A DNA stretch of 64,000 nucleotides, taken from positions 1 to 64,000 of IMG/VR virus record IMGVR_UViG_3300026118_000019. One strand, given 5' to 3'. A model generated the notes under the pieces. It had not been told where the DNA came from. It searched no databases and saw only the letters and a program-made list of their open reading frames with translations. Positions 41,893-50,607 of the stretch are shown here, one piece after another (position 1 is the first letter of the stretch; the number at the start of each line of letters is the position of its first letter). Made by a program: the position numbers and the translations under genes. This DNA is from a virus.

Positions 41893-42612
41893 ATGGCCGG
41901 ATATGACAGGCTCCTACCGGGCCGCAAGGTCGTCAGCGAAATCATTTCGGACGGTGGCTCGTTTGTCACCGGCACGACCGGGTGGACGTCGCGCTTCATG
42001 GTGCCTCGCTACAACAGCTGGGCCACCCCGCTACCGCCGTCGTCGAGCGTGCGCGTCATGCTGCCGACGCCGAGCACGTCGAGCGGGGCGATTACGATCA
42101 CAGCATCGTCGCAGTTGGTCGCCCAGCCGGATTACCCTCGGGCGGTCAAGATTGCGGCCACTACCTCACAGGTCGGGACGGGCAACGTCATCGTCACCGG
42201 CACCAACCAATTCGGCGAGACCGTGTCGGACACCATTAGCCTGGGGTCGGGCAGTTCGGTGATTGACGGCGTGGTGGCCTTCAAGACCATTACGTCGGTG
42301 GTCTTGCCTGCGTCGACCAGCATGAGCACGGCGACCGCCGTCGGTGGCCCCGTCATTACGATTGGGTTGTCGAACATCTTCGGGCTGGACCGGTCCAACG
42401 TGTCGGCCACCGCCATTATTCGTGGCGTGAAGAACGGCACAGTCGAATCCACGGCTCCGATTCTGGGAGCGGGTAGTTCCTCGTCCTTCCTGGCAGTCGC
42501 CGGAGCCACGTCGGTGACCCGCGCGACGGCACAGTTCGCCAGTGCGGCGACGAGTTCGGCGGGCGCACTCATGGAGATTTACTACTTCGCGGCCGACCCG
42601 ACCCACGCATAA
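41893..42612 (+). CDS. Unknown beta-rich virion protein, 239 aa
   Basis: CCAGGAGTAGACAC precedes the ATG. The sequence is rich in Ser, Thr, Val and Ile, with regular strands (AITITASSQLV, NVIVTGTNQFGETVSDTISL). It follows the capsid gene and has its own leader. A head-fibre or decoration role is likely. No family is recognised. Confidence 0.5.
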   Translation: MAGYDRLLPGRKVVSEIISDGGSFVTGTTGWTSRFMVPRYNSWATPLPPSSSVRVMLPTPSTSSGAITITASSQLVAQPDYPRAVKIAATTSQVGTGNVIVTGTNQFGETVSDTISLGSGSSVIDGVVAFKTITSVVLPASTSMSTATAVGGPVITIGLSNIFGLDRSNVSATAIIRGVKNGTVESTAPILGAGSSSSFLAVAGATSVTRATAQFASAATSSAGALMEIYYFAADPTHA

Positions 42613-42625
42613 CACGGGGGTCTGA

Positions 42626-43123
42626 ATGTCTGACCATTACTGCACGATTTCGGACGTCAATAGCTACGTTCCCCAATCGGCATTCACGTCGACAACCGTG
42701 CCGACGCAGGCGATGGTGCAGAGCTTCATTTCTCAGGTGGCGAACCAGATTGACCTGACGCTCAAGAATCTGGGGTATACGACCCCGGTTGTGCAAGGGC
42801 CAATGTCGCTAATCGAGTTGCGCAAGGCCAACGCCTGGGGGGCGTTGGGCTTGGCGCAGCAGTCGCGTATCACGGCTATCGCGCCAGACCAGGCTATCGG
42901 CCTGAGTGTCTGGACGAAGATGTTCAACACCTGGTTCGACGCGTTGGGGGACCCCAGGAATCCCTTCGAGTTGGCCGATGCCCCACGCACGGGCCAGGCG
43001 GTGATCAAGCCGGTCGGGGAAGTGATGGCCGACCCGACGACCATGAGCGTCGACATTGGGCTGTCGTCTGATCCGTCGGATTATCTGACCGCGCCGATTT
43101 TCTACATGGGTCAGAAGTTCTGA
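42626..43123 (+). CDS. Head-tail connector (gp6/DUF1320-like)
   Basis: The protein has 165 residues. The N-terminus YCTISDVNSYVPQSAF followed by MVQSFISQVANQIDLTL is a helical pattern of head completion proteins that dock under the portal. Position after the capsid genes agrees. The stop overlaps the next ATG by one base. Confidence 0.65.
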   Translation: MSDHYCTISDVNSYVPQSAFTSTTVPTQAMVQSFISQVANQIDLTLKNLGYTTPVVQGPMSLIELRKANAWGALGLAQQSRITAIAPDQAIGLSVWTKMFNTWFDALGDPRNPFELADAPRTGQAVIKPVGEVMADPTTMSVDIGLSSDPSDYLTAPIFYMGQKF

Positions 43124-43674
43124 TGGCGCAGAAAGTGGCATTCCAGTATTCGGTGGCCCTGCCGGGGCAAGCCGAATATATCCGGGCCATTTCGCGGTTC
43201 GCGGACGAAATCGAAGACTGGAAGCCGTTCTGGGACGATTGGTTTCGAGATGCCTGGGTGCGGCACGTTCAGGTGCACTACGAGACCCAAGGCCGGTCGA
43301 CGGGCGACACCTGGAAGCCGTTGTCGGAAGCCTACGGGACCTGGAAGCAAAAGCATTGGCCGGGCCTGCCGGTCGGCGTGTTGTCGGGCGCGTTACGCGA
43401 GTCGTTGACGTTCCCTGATGACACGAATGCGATCTGGGAATCGAAGAAGGACAGCCTGGAAGTCGGCACGGCGGTGCCGTATGCCATGTATCAGCAGTTG
43501 GGCACGGCGCGGTCTGGTGCGGCCAGCGGGCTGAAAGAGTATCGCGGTTATCGCTACGGCGCGGGCTTCGGAACGCCTGCGCGACCCCCGCTGCGAATCA
43601 ACAACGAATTTTCCATGTTGATGGGGCGGATGCTTCAGGAATACGCGGTGAAGTTCATTCGCGGGCAGCTGTGA
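43123..43674 (+). CDS. Mu gpG-like virion morphogenesis / tail completion protein
   Basis: The protein has 183 residues. WVRHVQVHYETQGRSTGDTW with KPLSEAYGTWKQKHWPG, then LSGALRESLTFPDDTNAIWE and AMYQQLGTA, gives the usual order of phage virion morphogenesis proteins (Mu gpG / HK97 gp10 type). It likely completes the head-tail joint. Confidence 0.75.
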   Translation: MAQKVAFQYSVALPGQAEYIRAISRFADEIEDWKPFWDDWFRDAWVRHVQVHYETQGRSTGDTWKPLSEAYGTWKQKHWPGLPVGVLSGALRESLTFPDDTNAIWESKKDSLEVGTAVPYAMYQQLGTARSGAASGLKEYRGYRYGAGFGTPARPPLRINNEFSMLMGRMLQEYAVKFIRGQL

Positions 43675-43680
43675 CGTGCT

Positions 43681-44157
43681 ATGCCAGTGATTCTCGGCGA
43701 CATGGACGACGTCAAGCGGGACCTCTCGGGGTTGCTGCGCAGTCCGGCGTTTCGACAACAGATGACCCGCGTGGTGAACAAGCAGCAGGACGGGTTTCTA
43801 CCGTTACTGCCAGCGGCAATCTACCAGGAGGAGCGGTTGTCCCACCTGGTGTTCCCGATGGCGGAACTGATTGGGTATCACAGCACGTTTGTCGAGCAGG
43901 ACATTGTGAAATACACCCAGCACGACGTCGGTGTGCGGTGGACGGCGGTCGCCAAAGACGAGCACACGGTTACACGGTTAATCGAGGTGCTGACCCGGAC
44001 CACGGTGGATTTGCTCTGGGGCGCGATTCTGCCGCGCGTGCACTCGGGACCCATTCTGGTGAAGGAAGTGGACTATTCGCCGTTAGTCCCAGCGGTGGAA
44101 CACCCGTATTTGAAGTCGTCGCTGGTGATGGTCACCGTGCAGACCTGGAGAGACTAG
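43681..44157 (+). CDS. Probable tail completion or terminator-like protein, 158 aa
   Basis: The protein is an alpha-beta protein starting MPVILGDMDDVKRDL, with helix-rich middle and strand ending VMVTVQTW. Position between connector and tail-tube genes is that of a tail terminator. No motif proves it. The next gene starts 1 nt after its stop. Confidence 0.45.
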   Translation: MPVILGDMDDVKRDLSGLLRSPAFRQQMTRVVNKQQDGFLPLLPAAIYQEERLSHLVFPMAELIGYHSTFVEQDIVKYTQHDVGVRWTAVAKDEHTVTRLIEVLTRTTVDLLWGAILPRVHSGPILVKEVDYSPLVPAVEHPYLKSSLVMVTVQTWRD

Positions 44158-44158
44158 C

Positions 44159-44926
44159 GTGGGGACGATACCAACCAACACGCTAATCACGATTCTCGAC
44201 AGCCTGGCGTCGGGGAAGTTGATTTTCGACAACGCGGTTGGCGTGCTGGGCACCGAATCGAACACCGTGTCGAAAGCGGCGTTGAATGACACCGTGACCT
44301 TGGCGGCGATTGCGGATGCCGAAGTGCTCTCCGACCTGATGCCGTCGTTCAAAATGCGCGACGACACGTTGTTGGCCTCGGGCCTCTATGCGGCGCTGGG
44401 GGCGGCAGATATCTGGTGGGCGCTCGATAAACACGTCGCTAATTCGAGTCAGGTCGGCGTCATCAATCTCGACACTTACATGCAAGTGAACAATATCCGG
44501 GCGAGCACGCACGTGCAGCAAATGGGGTTTCCCCTGGCTCCGGAACAAGTCATGTCTCCGGCGGTCGACCCGATGGCGACCTACACGGTGACGGGCAGCG
44601 GGTCGGGCACCTACGCGCACGTGGCGGACATTGACACGACGCAGTATGGGCGGGCCTGGTTGCAAGCCGTGGTGACCGCCACGATTGGCACGATTCCGAT
44701 TACCGCGACGATCAACGGGCTGCAATTCGACGCGACGTCGCCGACGATTAAGCAAATCACGATTTCGGCGAACAGCTCAGTGGGCACCACGGTGAACATT
44801 GGCGTGATGGGCGTGCAAGGGGATAGCTACGGGCAAGTGACCAGTATCCAAATCTCCGGCGGCACGAGTGGCGACGCGTTCAAAGTGCGCAGCCGCGTGG
44901 AGCGCACGATTTCCGCAGTTTCTTAA
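44159..44926 (+). CDS. Probable structural protein, 255 aa, GTG start
   Basis: GTG 44159 follows directly on the previous stop. The N-terminal half is helical (NTVSKAALNDTVTLAAI). The C-terminal half is beta, with ITATINGLQFDATSPTI and a Gly/Thr-rich strand series. It may be a minor tail or collar protein. It is unrecognised. Confidence 0.45.
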   Translation: MGTIPTNTLITILDSLASGKLIFDNAVGVLGTESNTVSKAALNDTVTLAAIADAEVLSDLMPSFKMRDDTLLASGLYAALGAADIWWALDKHVANSSQVGVINLDTYMQVNNIRASTHVQQMGFPLAPEQVMSPAVDPMATYTVTGSGSGTYAHVADIDTTQYGRAWLQAVVTATIGTIPITATINGLQFDATSPTIKQITISANSSVGTTVNIGVMGVQGDSYGQVTSIQISGGTSGDAFKVRSRVERTISAVS

Positions 44927-44939
44927 CAGAGGAGTAGAC

Positions 44940-45347
44940 ATGGCAACCCTGACCGTAACCCCAATCACGATGGCTCCAGCCTCAGTGGCAGGCTTCACGT
45001 TGACCACCGCCCCGTCGTCGAGCACGGGCGACAAGTGGCAGAACACGGGCCGTGAAATTCTCGTGATTCAGGCATCGACCAGCCAGACCGGCGTGGCCGT
45101 GAACACTCTCGTGACGGTCGTGGCCCAGGTCGTGGACAACTTCGGCGGCTTGGCGAGTATCCACAACCTGTCGCTCATGATTCCGAGCAGCAGCTTCGGC
45201 CTGACGGCGGTCGGCCCGTTTCCGCCGAGCCTGTTCAACGACGCCAACGGGTTCTGCAACGTGACCTACAGCAGCAGCAACGGCGGCACCCTGACCACGG
45301 GAGCCAACGTCAACGTCGGCGTCTTCAGCGTCTCGGCCCGGTCGTAA
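44940..45347 (+). CDS. Small beta-rich virion protein, 135 aa
   Basis: GAGGAGTAGAC precedes ATG 44940. Sequence TLTVTPITMAPASVAGFTL and ILVIQASTSQTGVAVNTLV are strand-rich, like a small decoration or tail protein. It is not recognised. Confidence 0.5.
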   Translation: MATLTVTPITMAPASVAGFTLTTAPSSSTGDKWQNTGREILVIQASTSQTGVAVNTLVTVVAQVVDNFGGLASIHNLSLMIPSSSFGLTAVGPFPPSLFNDANGFCNVTYSSSNGGTLTTGANVNVGVFSVSARS

Positions 45348-45375
45348 CACGTTTTCGTTCGGAGGAGATTTTCAG

Positions 45376-45630
45376 ATGGCAAAAACGCAACCCAAAGCAG
45401 CGCCAGCGGCGGCGAAGACGATCACCGTGCGCGTGCGCGAAGGCCAGGTGCTCGCGCGCCACGGCGTAATTTACGCGAGCGGCACCACCGTCGAACTGGA
45501 ACCTGCGATTGCCGACGAGCCTGCCGTGAAGGCGCTCGTGGAAGTCGTCGGTGGGGACGACGCAGTGGAAGAACCGCAGACCCCGAAGGCGGATTCTTAC
45601 TCCGACAACACCGTCGACCCGATCAAGTAA
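45376..45630 (+). CDS. Small phage protein, 84 aa
   Basis: CGGAGGAG precedes the ATG. A basic Ala/Lys N-terminus is followed by ITVRVREGQVLARHGVIYAS and an acidic tail. Small proteins with this VLARHG..Y.SG pattern commonly sit before the tail-tube gene. The function is unknown. Confidence 0.55.
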   Translation: MAKTQPKAAPAAAKTITVRVREGQVLARHGVIYASGTTVELEPAIADEPAVKALVEVVGGDDAVEEPQTPKADSYSDNTVDPIK

Positions 45631-45640
45631 CTGACCTGAG
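45631..45640 (+). repeat. CTGACC intergenic motif, copy 8
   Basis: CTGACCTGAG follows directly on the stop codon, in the leader of the tail-tube gene. Confidence 0.5.
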
Positions 45641-45673
45641 CGCCCAAACACTGGATTACAGGAGTAACGCATC

Positions 45674-46276
45674 ATGGCACAGGTCGCGTCCAACATTCTT
45701 GCCGGGCCAGCGCGCGTGTTCGTCGGCGCGTTCGGCACGGCCGTGGCACCGGTAAGCGGGGCACCTCCGGTGCTGTTCCAACACACGGCGGGAGTGCCGT
45801 CTGGTCTCCAGACCGGCTTCACCGAAGTCGGCTTCACCACCGGGCCGTCCACCTTCGACTACAAAGCGACGAAGGAAGAGCTGATGCCCGAACAGTCGCT
45901 GATCGGGGTCGACGTCTTCACGACGGAAGAGATGGCCCAGATTGTCTTCACGGCGTATGAGCGCACGTTTATTGTGCTCAAGACGGCCTTCGACAACGTC
46001 GGCTCCCAGTCGGACGCCACCGGGGACCTCTACTACGGCGGCAACGGCACCAGCATTCTGGCTCCGTCATTCAAGCTGGTCTTCATGAGCAGCATTCACC
46101 GGGACAACACCGCGAAGTTCTCGTGGGTGTGCATCTACAAAGCCTACAGCATGGACGGCATCAAGCTGCCGTTCGAGAAGACAAAGCCCACGACCTACCA
46201 GGTGACGATGAAGGCGTTGGCCGACACGTCACGCACCGTCGGCGACCAAGTATTCCAGGCCAAGAACGAAATCTAA
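45674..46276 (+). CDS. Major tail tube protein
   Basis: The protein has 200 residues with an ACAGGAG ribosome site. The pattern VASNILAGPARVFVGAFG, then FTEVGFTTGPSTFDYKATK and TKPTTYQVTMKALAD, follows siphophage tail-tube proteins (lambda gpV-like beta barrel). Position just before the tail assembly chaperones agrees. A CTGACC motif precedes and follows it. Confidence 0.75.
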   Translation: MAQVASNILAGPARVFVGAFGTAVAPVSGAPPVLFQHTAGVPSGLQTGFTEVGFTTGPSTFDYKATKEELMPEQSLIGVDVFTTEEMAQIVFTAYERTFIVLKTAFDNVGSQSDATGDLYYGGNGTSILAPSFKLVFMSSIHRDNTAKFSWVCIYKAYSMDGIKLPFEKTKPTTYQVTMKALADTSRTVGDQVFQAKNEI

Positions 46277-46286
46277 CTGACCTGAG
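46277..46286 (+). repeat. CTGACC intergenic motif, copy 9
   Basis: CTGACCTGAG directly follows the TAA of the tail-tube gene and is identical to copy 8. The next gene's AGGTGAG ribosome site follows at once. Confidence 0.5.
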
Positions 46287-46298
46287 CGAGGTGAGAAT

Positions 46299-46787
46299 GT
46301 GGCGTTGATTACTGCCAAAGCGCTCAAAGCGCGCGAGCAACCGGAATTTACGATTGACCTCGGGGATGGGATTGAAGTCCGCGCACGACGGCCCGATATG
46401 CAGCTCATGTTGTTGCGTGGGCTCATCCCAACCCCACTCTTCAACGGCGTCATGAAAATGGTGGGGCAGTGGGCGGGCAAAGGCACCGAGGCGCTGACGG
46501 AAGAAGTGCTTCAGTCCAGTCTCGAACTGCTGTCCTTCGTCAACATCTTCGTCTGTGAAGCCATGGTCGAACCCCGTGTCGTCCCCGACGACGTGCCCAT
46601 TGACGCCAACGAGAACTGCTTGCATGTGAGCGACCTGACCCTCGCCACCCGCAAGAATATTCTCGTGACCGTGACGATGCGGTCAGCGGCCCCAGAGGTG
46701 GCCGCAGCGGCTGAGACCTTTCCTGAAGAGCGACCTGGCGAGGGAAGTAGATCGGATGTGCCGGAGGTATCGCCAGCGGCCGTCTGA
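46299..46787 (+). CDS. Tail assembly chaperone (gpG-like)
   Basis: The protein has 162 residues with a GTG start after AGGTGAG. FTIDLGDGIEVRARRPDMQL and the helical middle are typical of G-type tail chaperones. The last 60 residues overlap a second frame that carries the T-like part, so a fraction of ribosomes should shift near 46719-46724. The chaperones coat and fold the tape measure protein encoded next. Confidence 0.7.
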   Translation: MALITAKALKAREQPEFTIDLGDGIEVRARRPDMQLMLLRGLIPTPLFNGVMKMVGQWAGKGTEALTEEVLQSSLELLSFVNIFVCEAMVEPRVVPDDVPIDANENCLHVSDLTLATRKNILVTVTMRSAAPEVAAAAETFPEERPGEGSRSDVPEVSPAAV

Positions 46788-46932
46788 AGTCTGTCACATC
46801 GTCGACCCAGAAATCGCCTTCGACTTCGACCTCGCCATGGCCACCGTGCACCACTTCGAAGAGCAGACGCGCGCCCAGGCCGTCGCCGAGTCAAATCCCA
46901 TGCTCGGCCTCTTACTCCTGGCCATGGGCTAA
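46723..46932 (+). CDS. Tail assembly chaperone frameshift extension (gpT-like)
   Basis: A frame lying +1 (or -2) to the gpG-like gene reads LKSDLAREVDRMCRRYRQRP, then IVDPEIAFDFDLAMATVHHF. This is the pattern of T-like extensions (RRYxxRPSE...DFDLA). Its only internal ATG, 46756, comes after coding-like sequence has begun, so it should be reached by frameshift from the upstream gene. GAG ACC TTT CCT at 46713-46724 allows a +1 slip of tRNA-Phe from TTT to TTC. Confidence 0.65.
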   Translation: MKSDLAREVDRMCRRYRQRPSEVCHIVDPEIAFDFDLAMATVHHFEEQTRAQAVAESNPMLGLLLLAMG

Positions 46933-46952
46933 CTCACATTTCCAGGTCGTAG

Positions 46953-49900
46953 ATGGCTTCCACCAATCTCACACAATCACTATTACTCCAAATCATCGGT
47001 GATTCGAGTGGGGGCGTGGAGTCTCTGAATGAATTTTCAGATGCACTGCAAACCCTCTACACCGAAACCCAGGACAAAGGCGGTCAGCTCTCGCTGCCCT
47101 TCGAGCAGGTGCCCGAAGCCGTCAAGAAGGCAGGGGAAACTACCGGGCTGAACTGGCGCACGGCGTGGGACGACGTCACCGCCAAAACTCACAACGCGGT
47201 GGCCGACCTGGGACTCACCGTCAAGACCTTCGGCGAGAAGGTGGGCGCGGATATCGTCTCGGGGATAGCCAACCCTGCCCAGTTCGGTCGTGAAGCGCTC
47301 AAGGGCGTCCTGGACCTCATGGGACCCATGGGCGTGGGGCTCAGCGTCATTGGCGGCGGTATCTCGGCGGCAGGCGGGGCACTCGGGAAGCTCGCCATAG
47401 ACGCGGCTGAGGCAGGCGAAGAAATCGAGACCTTCTCCCACATGACCGGCATGGCGGTGGAGAAGATTGGCGCGATCAAAGCGGCGGCGGAAATCGGCGG
47501 GTCCAGTCTCGGCGAAATGCAGAGCATTCTGCAACAGCTGACGCGCCGAATGGACGCCACCGGGCCAGCGGCGGACAAATTCGACGCAGCCCTGCGCGAC
47601 CTCAATATCAACGTCAACGACTTCCGCGCGGCCGACCCCACCGAACGAATCGCCATGATGAGTCGCGGCATGCACGATGCCGCCGGGTCGACCACCCTCA
47701 TGTCCGACGCGATTGCCCTGATGGGCCGGTCGGGTGCGCAGAACCTGAAGTTCCTGACCAAAGATTTCGACGACTTGATGCAGAAGGGCAAAGACCTCGC
47801 GGTGGTCTGGACCGAGGAAGACCTGGCCGCAGGCGAAGAGCTTCAGCAATCCATGGCCACGACCAAGGTCATGTTCGCCAACCTGGCTACGACCATCGGG
47901 AAAGAGTTGATTCCGGCGACGACGCTGGCCATCCAAACCTTCAACCGCTTCGTCCAAGCCGTCGTCAATACCGCCCCCGTTCTGGCCCTGGCCATTTCCA
48001 CGATGTTCGGCCCGTTTGGAATTGCGCTCACGGTGCTCGGGGAGCTGACCATTGCCTTCAGCAAGTGGCGGCAATCGGTCAACAACGCCAAGCTCGAAGC
48101 CGAAACCGCCGGAGCCGTCCAGGAATCGTATAACCGCATTCTGGCCGACGCCAAGAAACACCACACCGACCTCGGCGACGCGGTAAAAGAAGCCGCCGAG
48201 AAGATGCTGAACATGCGCTACAGCGAGGAGACTGTAGCGAAGCAGACGGGGCTCACCAAAGCCCAGGTCAACCAGCTCAAATCCGCCCTGGACGCGGCCA
48301 AAGATTCCGCCCAAGCCTTCGCCGACGTGTGGGATGACATTGTCGCGGCCGAAGCCGACTTCGGAAAGACCGCCAAAGACGTCGACAAATCGGTCAAGGG
48401 TCAGGTCGTCCACTATGACGAGCTGGGCATCTCGGTCGAGAAAATTGCCAAGGCCCTGGACCTGACGACCTCCCAAGTCACCGAAATTATCGCCAACGAT
48501 AAGAAAGCCTCGGACGCAGCCAAGCAGCACAAATCGGCGATTGACGGGCTCGTCGCCAGCTACGACCAACAGAACAAGAAATCCAAGGACACGATTGAAG
48601 CCCTGCGAATCGTCATCCAGTCGCAAGACCTCAGCACCGACGAAATCATCAAAGTCAGAGACGAAATCAACAAGCTGGTCAAGCAGCACATTCTGCCGAT
48701 GAACGACGCGCTGGCCAAGTGGGCAGCGGCGAATCGCAACGTCTTTACGACCCTCCAGCCGATATCGAACAACCTGCCCCAGCTCTCGGTGGCGATTGAA
48801 GACCTCCACTGGAACGCCGAAGGACTCACGACCCCCTTCGATGACGCGCGGGAAGCCTTAAAGAACCTGGCCTCGGAGAACCTCTACTTCAACGTCGTCG
48901 AGACGGAGACGGGCGCAATTATCGGCGGCACGGTGGTGCCAGTCATCGGCGAATTGGTCAAAGGTGTCGAGGACGCGCACGTGGCGATTAACGAGGCCGC
49001 GCGATCCGCGAAGACCTTCGGCGAAGAAATGGAGGCCAACTTCACGAGCGTGATCAAGGAAATCCCGTCCCTGCTGAAGAATGCCTTCACGGGTGGTGGC
49101 GGGCTCTCGGGCGCGGGGAAAGCGATTGGCATCAGCGTCGGCACCGCGATTGGGGATTCGATTAGCAGTAAGTTCGGCGAGGCGATTACCGACACCGTCA
49201 GCAACGCCATGGGTAAGACGGTAGGCAACATTATCGGCAAGGTCGTGCCCATCATCGGTCCACTGATTGGACTCGGCGTCCAGGCGCTGATGGGTATTGG
49301 TAAAGCCAGTAAAGAGGAATTGGCCGGACGCAAAACAGAAGCCGACTTCGAAAAGAAATTCGGCGGCTTCGACAACATGCTCGGGGAAATTTCCAAAGCC
49401 TATGCGGACATGGGGCTCTCCGGGAAGAAGGCCGAAGCTGACATTCTGGCGATGTTCGCCGCCGAGAAAGAAGGCGCAGAGGCGACCGAGAAGGCCATCA
49501 AGAATATCACTGACGTCATGGATGCCGCCGCTGCCAAAGCCGCCGCTGTGGCAGACGCCCAGTCGCACCTGGCGGACGACGTCAACGCGCGCGTGGCCGC
49601 TGGAATTTCAACCCAAGAATCCTACAACATTGCCGCGCAGGGCACCCTCGCTACGTTTGGCATGCTCGTCGAAAAGAACGGCGACGTCATCGGAGCCATC
49701 AAGGCGCTCGGCGGTTCGATTGACGTGCTGAAGGAGCAGGAAGACCAGTTCGGTGGAGCCGCAAAAGCCGCCATTGACCAACTCGCTGACGTGAAGGACG
49801 CGGTGGTGGCCAACGAGGACATTTACAACGCGGCCTCGGCGAACGTGCAGATGATGAAACACCTGGAGACGGCTGGCCTCGAAACGGCGGAAATGTTCAA

Positions 49901-50501
49901 CGCCTTTGGTGAAGACACGAGCAATCAATTTAACACGCTCGTCCAGCGTGGTGTGAGCGTGAAGACGGCGATGACGACCATGCAACCATCGTTGCAAAGG
50001 CTGTGGGAAGAACAACAGAAGTTTGGCGACTTCACGGATGAAGCCACGAATAATCTACTCAAGCAGGCGGAGGAGCAAGGTATCGTCGGCCCGCAAATGG
50101 AAGACATTAACAAGCAACTGTTGGATGTGCTCGAAGATATCCGCGACATGTTTGCGAACATTACCGCGAACACGAAGGACTTCTCAGCCGCCATCAACAA
50201 CATTCCGACCGAGAAACACGTGCGCATTAAGGTGGACACCGAAGGTGGCGTCCCGAGTTTTGCCAATCGTCCGCTGGAACGAGTCACGTCAGCAGGTTTT
50301 GCCATGTTACATCCTGGCGACGTGGTTGGTGTGCCAGGGCGCGGGCAACTAAGTGGTGTGGGGGGCGGCGGGAATGTCTACGTGACGGTGCAGGGCAACG
50401 TGTGGGCTGCGGACGAACTGGCCGACGTCATCTCACAGCAGATCGCCGACGATTGGATGCAAAGAGGTGGCAGCATGCCACTGGCTAGGACTGGGAACTA
50501 A
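46953..50501 (+). CDS. Tail tape measure protein
   Basis: The protein has 1182 residues, the longest tail gene, placed after the chaperones. It has a helical N-terminal half with long coiled coils, a hydrophobic Gly-rich middle (near residues 105-145 and 700-790, for example VGNIIGKVVPIIGPLIGLG) that can insert in membranes, and a helical C-terminal part. It sets tail length and probably helps DNA cross the envelope. About 0.15 nm per residue would give a tail near 175 nm. Confidence 0.85.
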   Translation: MASTNLTQSLLLQIIGDSSGGVESLNEFSDALQTLYTETQDKGGQLSLPFEQVPEAVKKAGETTGLNWRTAWDDVTAKTHNAVADLGLTVKTFGEKVGADIVSGIANPAQFGREALKGVLDLMGPMGVGLSVIGGGISAAGGALGKLAIDAAEAGEEIETFSHMTGMAVEKIGAIKAAAEIGGSSLGEMQSILQQLTRRMDATGPAADKFDAALRDLNINVNDFRAADPTERIAMMSRGMHDAAGSTTLMSDAIALMGRSGAQNLKFLTKDFDDLMQKGKDLAVVWTEEDLAAGEELQQSMATTKVMFANLATTIGKELIPATTLAIQTFNRFVQAVVNTAPVLALAISTMFGPFGIALTVLGELTIAFSKWRQSVNNAKLEAETAGAVQESYNRILADAKKHHTDLGDAVKEAAEKMLNMRYSEETVAKQTGLTKAQVNQLKSALDAAKDSAQAFADVWDDIVAAEADFGKTAKDVDKSVKGQVVHYDELGISVEKIAKALDLTTSQVTEIIANDKKASDAAKQHKSAIDGLVASYDQQNKKSKDTIEALRIVIQSQDLSTDEIIKVRDEINKLVKQHILPMNDALAKWAAANRNVFTTLQPISNNLPQLSVAIEDLHWNAEGLTTPFDDAREALKNLASENLYFNVVETETGAIIGGTVVPVIGELVKGVEDAHVAINEAARSAKTFGEEMEANFTSVIKEIPSLLKNAFTGGGGLSGAGKAIGISVGTAIGDSISSKFGEAITDTVSNAMGKTVGNIIGKVVPIIGPLIGLGVQALMGIGKASKEELAGRKTEADFEKKFGGFDNMLGEISKAYADMGLSGKKAEADILAMFAAEKEGAEATEKAIKNITDVMDAAAAKAAAVADAQSHLADDVNARVAAGISTQESYNIAAQGTLATFGMLVEKNGDVIGAIKALGGSIDVLKEQEDQFGGAAKAAIDQLADVKDAVVANEDIYNAASANVQMMKHLETAGLETAEMFNAFGEDTSNQFNTLVQRGVSVKTAMTTMQPSLQRLWEEQQKFGDFTDEATNNLLKQAEEQGIVGPQMEDINKQLLDVLEDIRDMFANITANTKDFSAAINNIPTEKHVRIKVDTEGGVPSFANRPLERVTSAGFAMLHPGDVVGVPGRGQLSGVGGGGNVYVTVQGNVWAADELADVISQQIADDWMQRGGSMPLARTGN

Positions 50502-50503
50502 AT

Positions 50504-50598
50504 GTCGGGACGCGTTGCCTGCTTCGCCTCGCCGAGCCACACCGCGCTAAACCCAGCTTTGCCAAGCCACGCCTGCTTTGCTTTGATGGCGTCCCGAC
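50504..50598 (+). repeat. Inverted-repeat element between tape measure and hub genes
   Basis: GTCGGGACGC (50504-50513) and GCGTCCCGAC (50589-50598) are perfect 10-bp inverted repeats enclosing 75 bp. The inside holds near-duplicate units (GCCTGCTTCGC/GCCTGCTTTGC and GAGCCACACC/AAGCCACGCC). The sequence differs from nearby coding DNA. Start 50502 to TAG 50606 is an open frame of 34 codons, but I see no gene-like features. Confidence 0.55.
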
Positions 50599-50607
50599 TT
50601 CAATAGT

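Noticed and set aside
47037-48809. Minus-strand frame of 590 codons opposite the tape measure gene
   Set aside because: It is a shadow of a helical GC-rich gene, with no ribosome site and no family.
50502-50606. 34-codon gene within the inverted-repeat element
   Set aside because: The frame is open, but the sequence is repeat-derived and there is no ribosome site before it.
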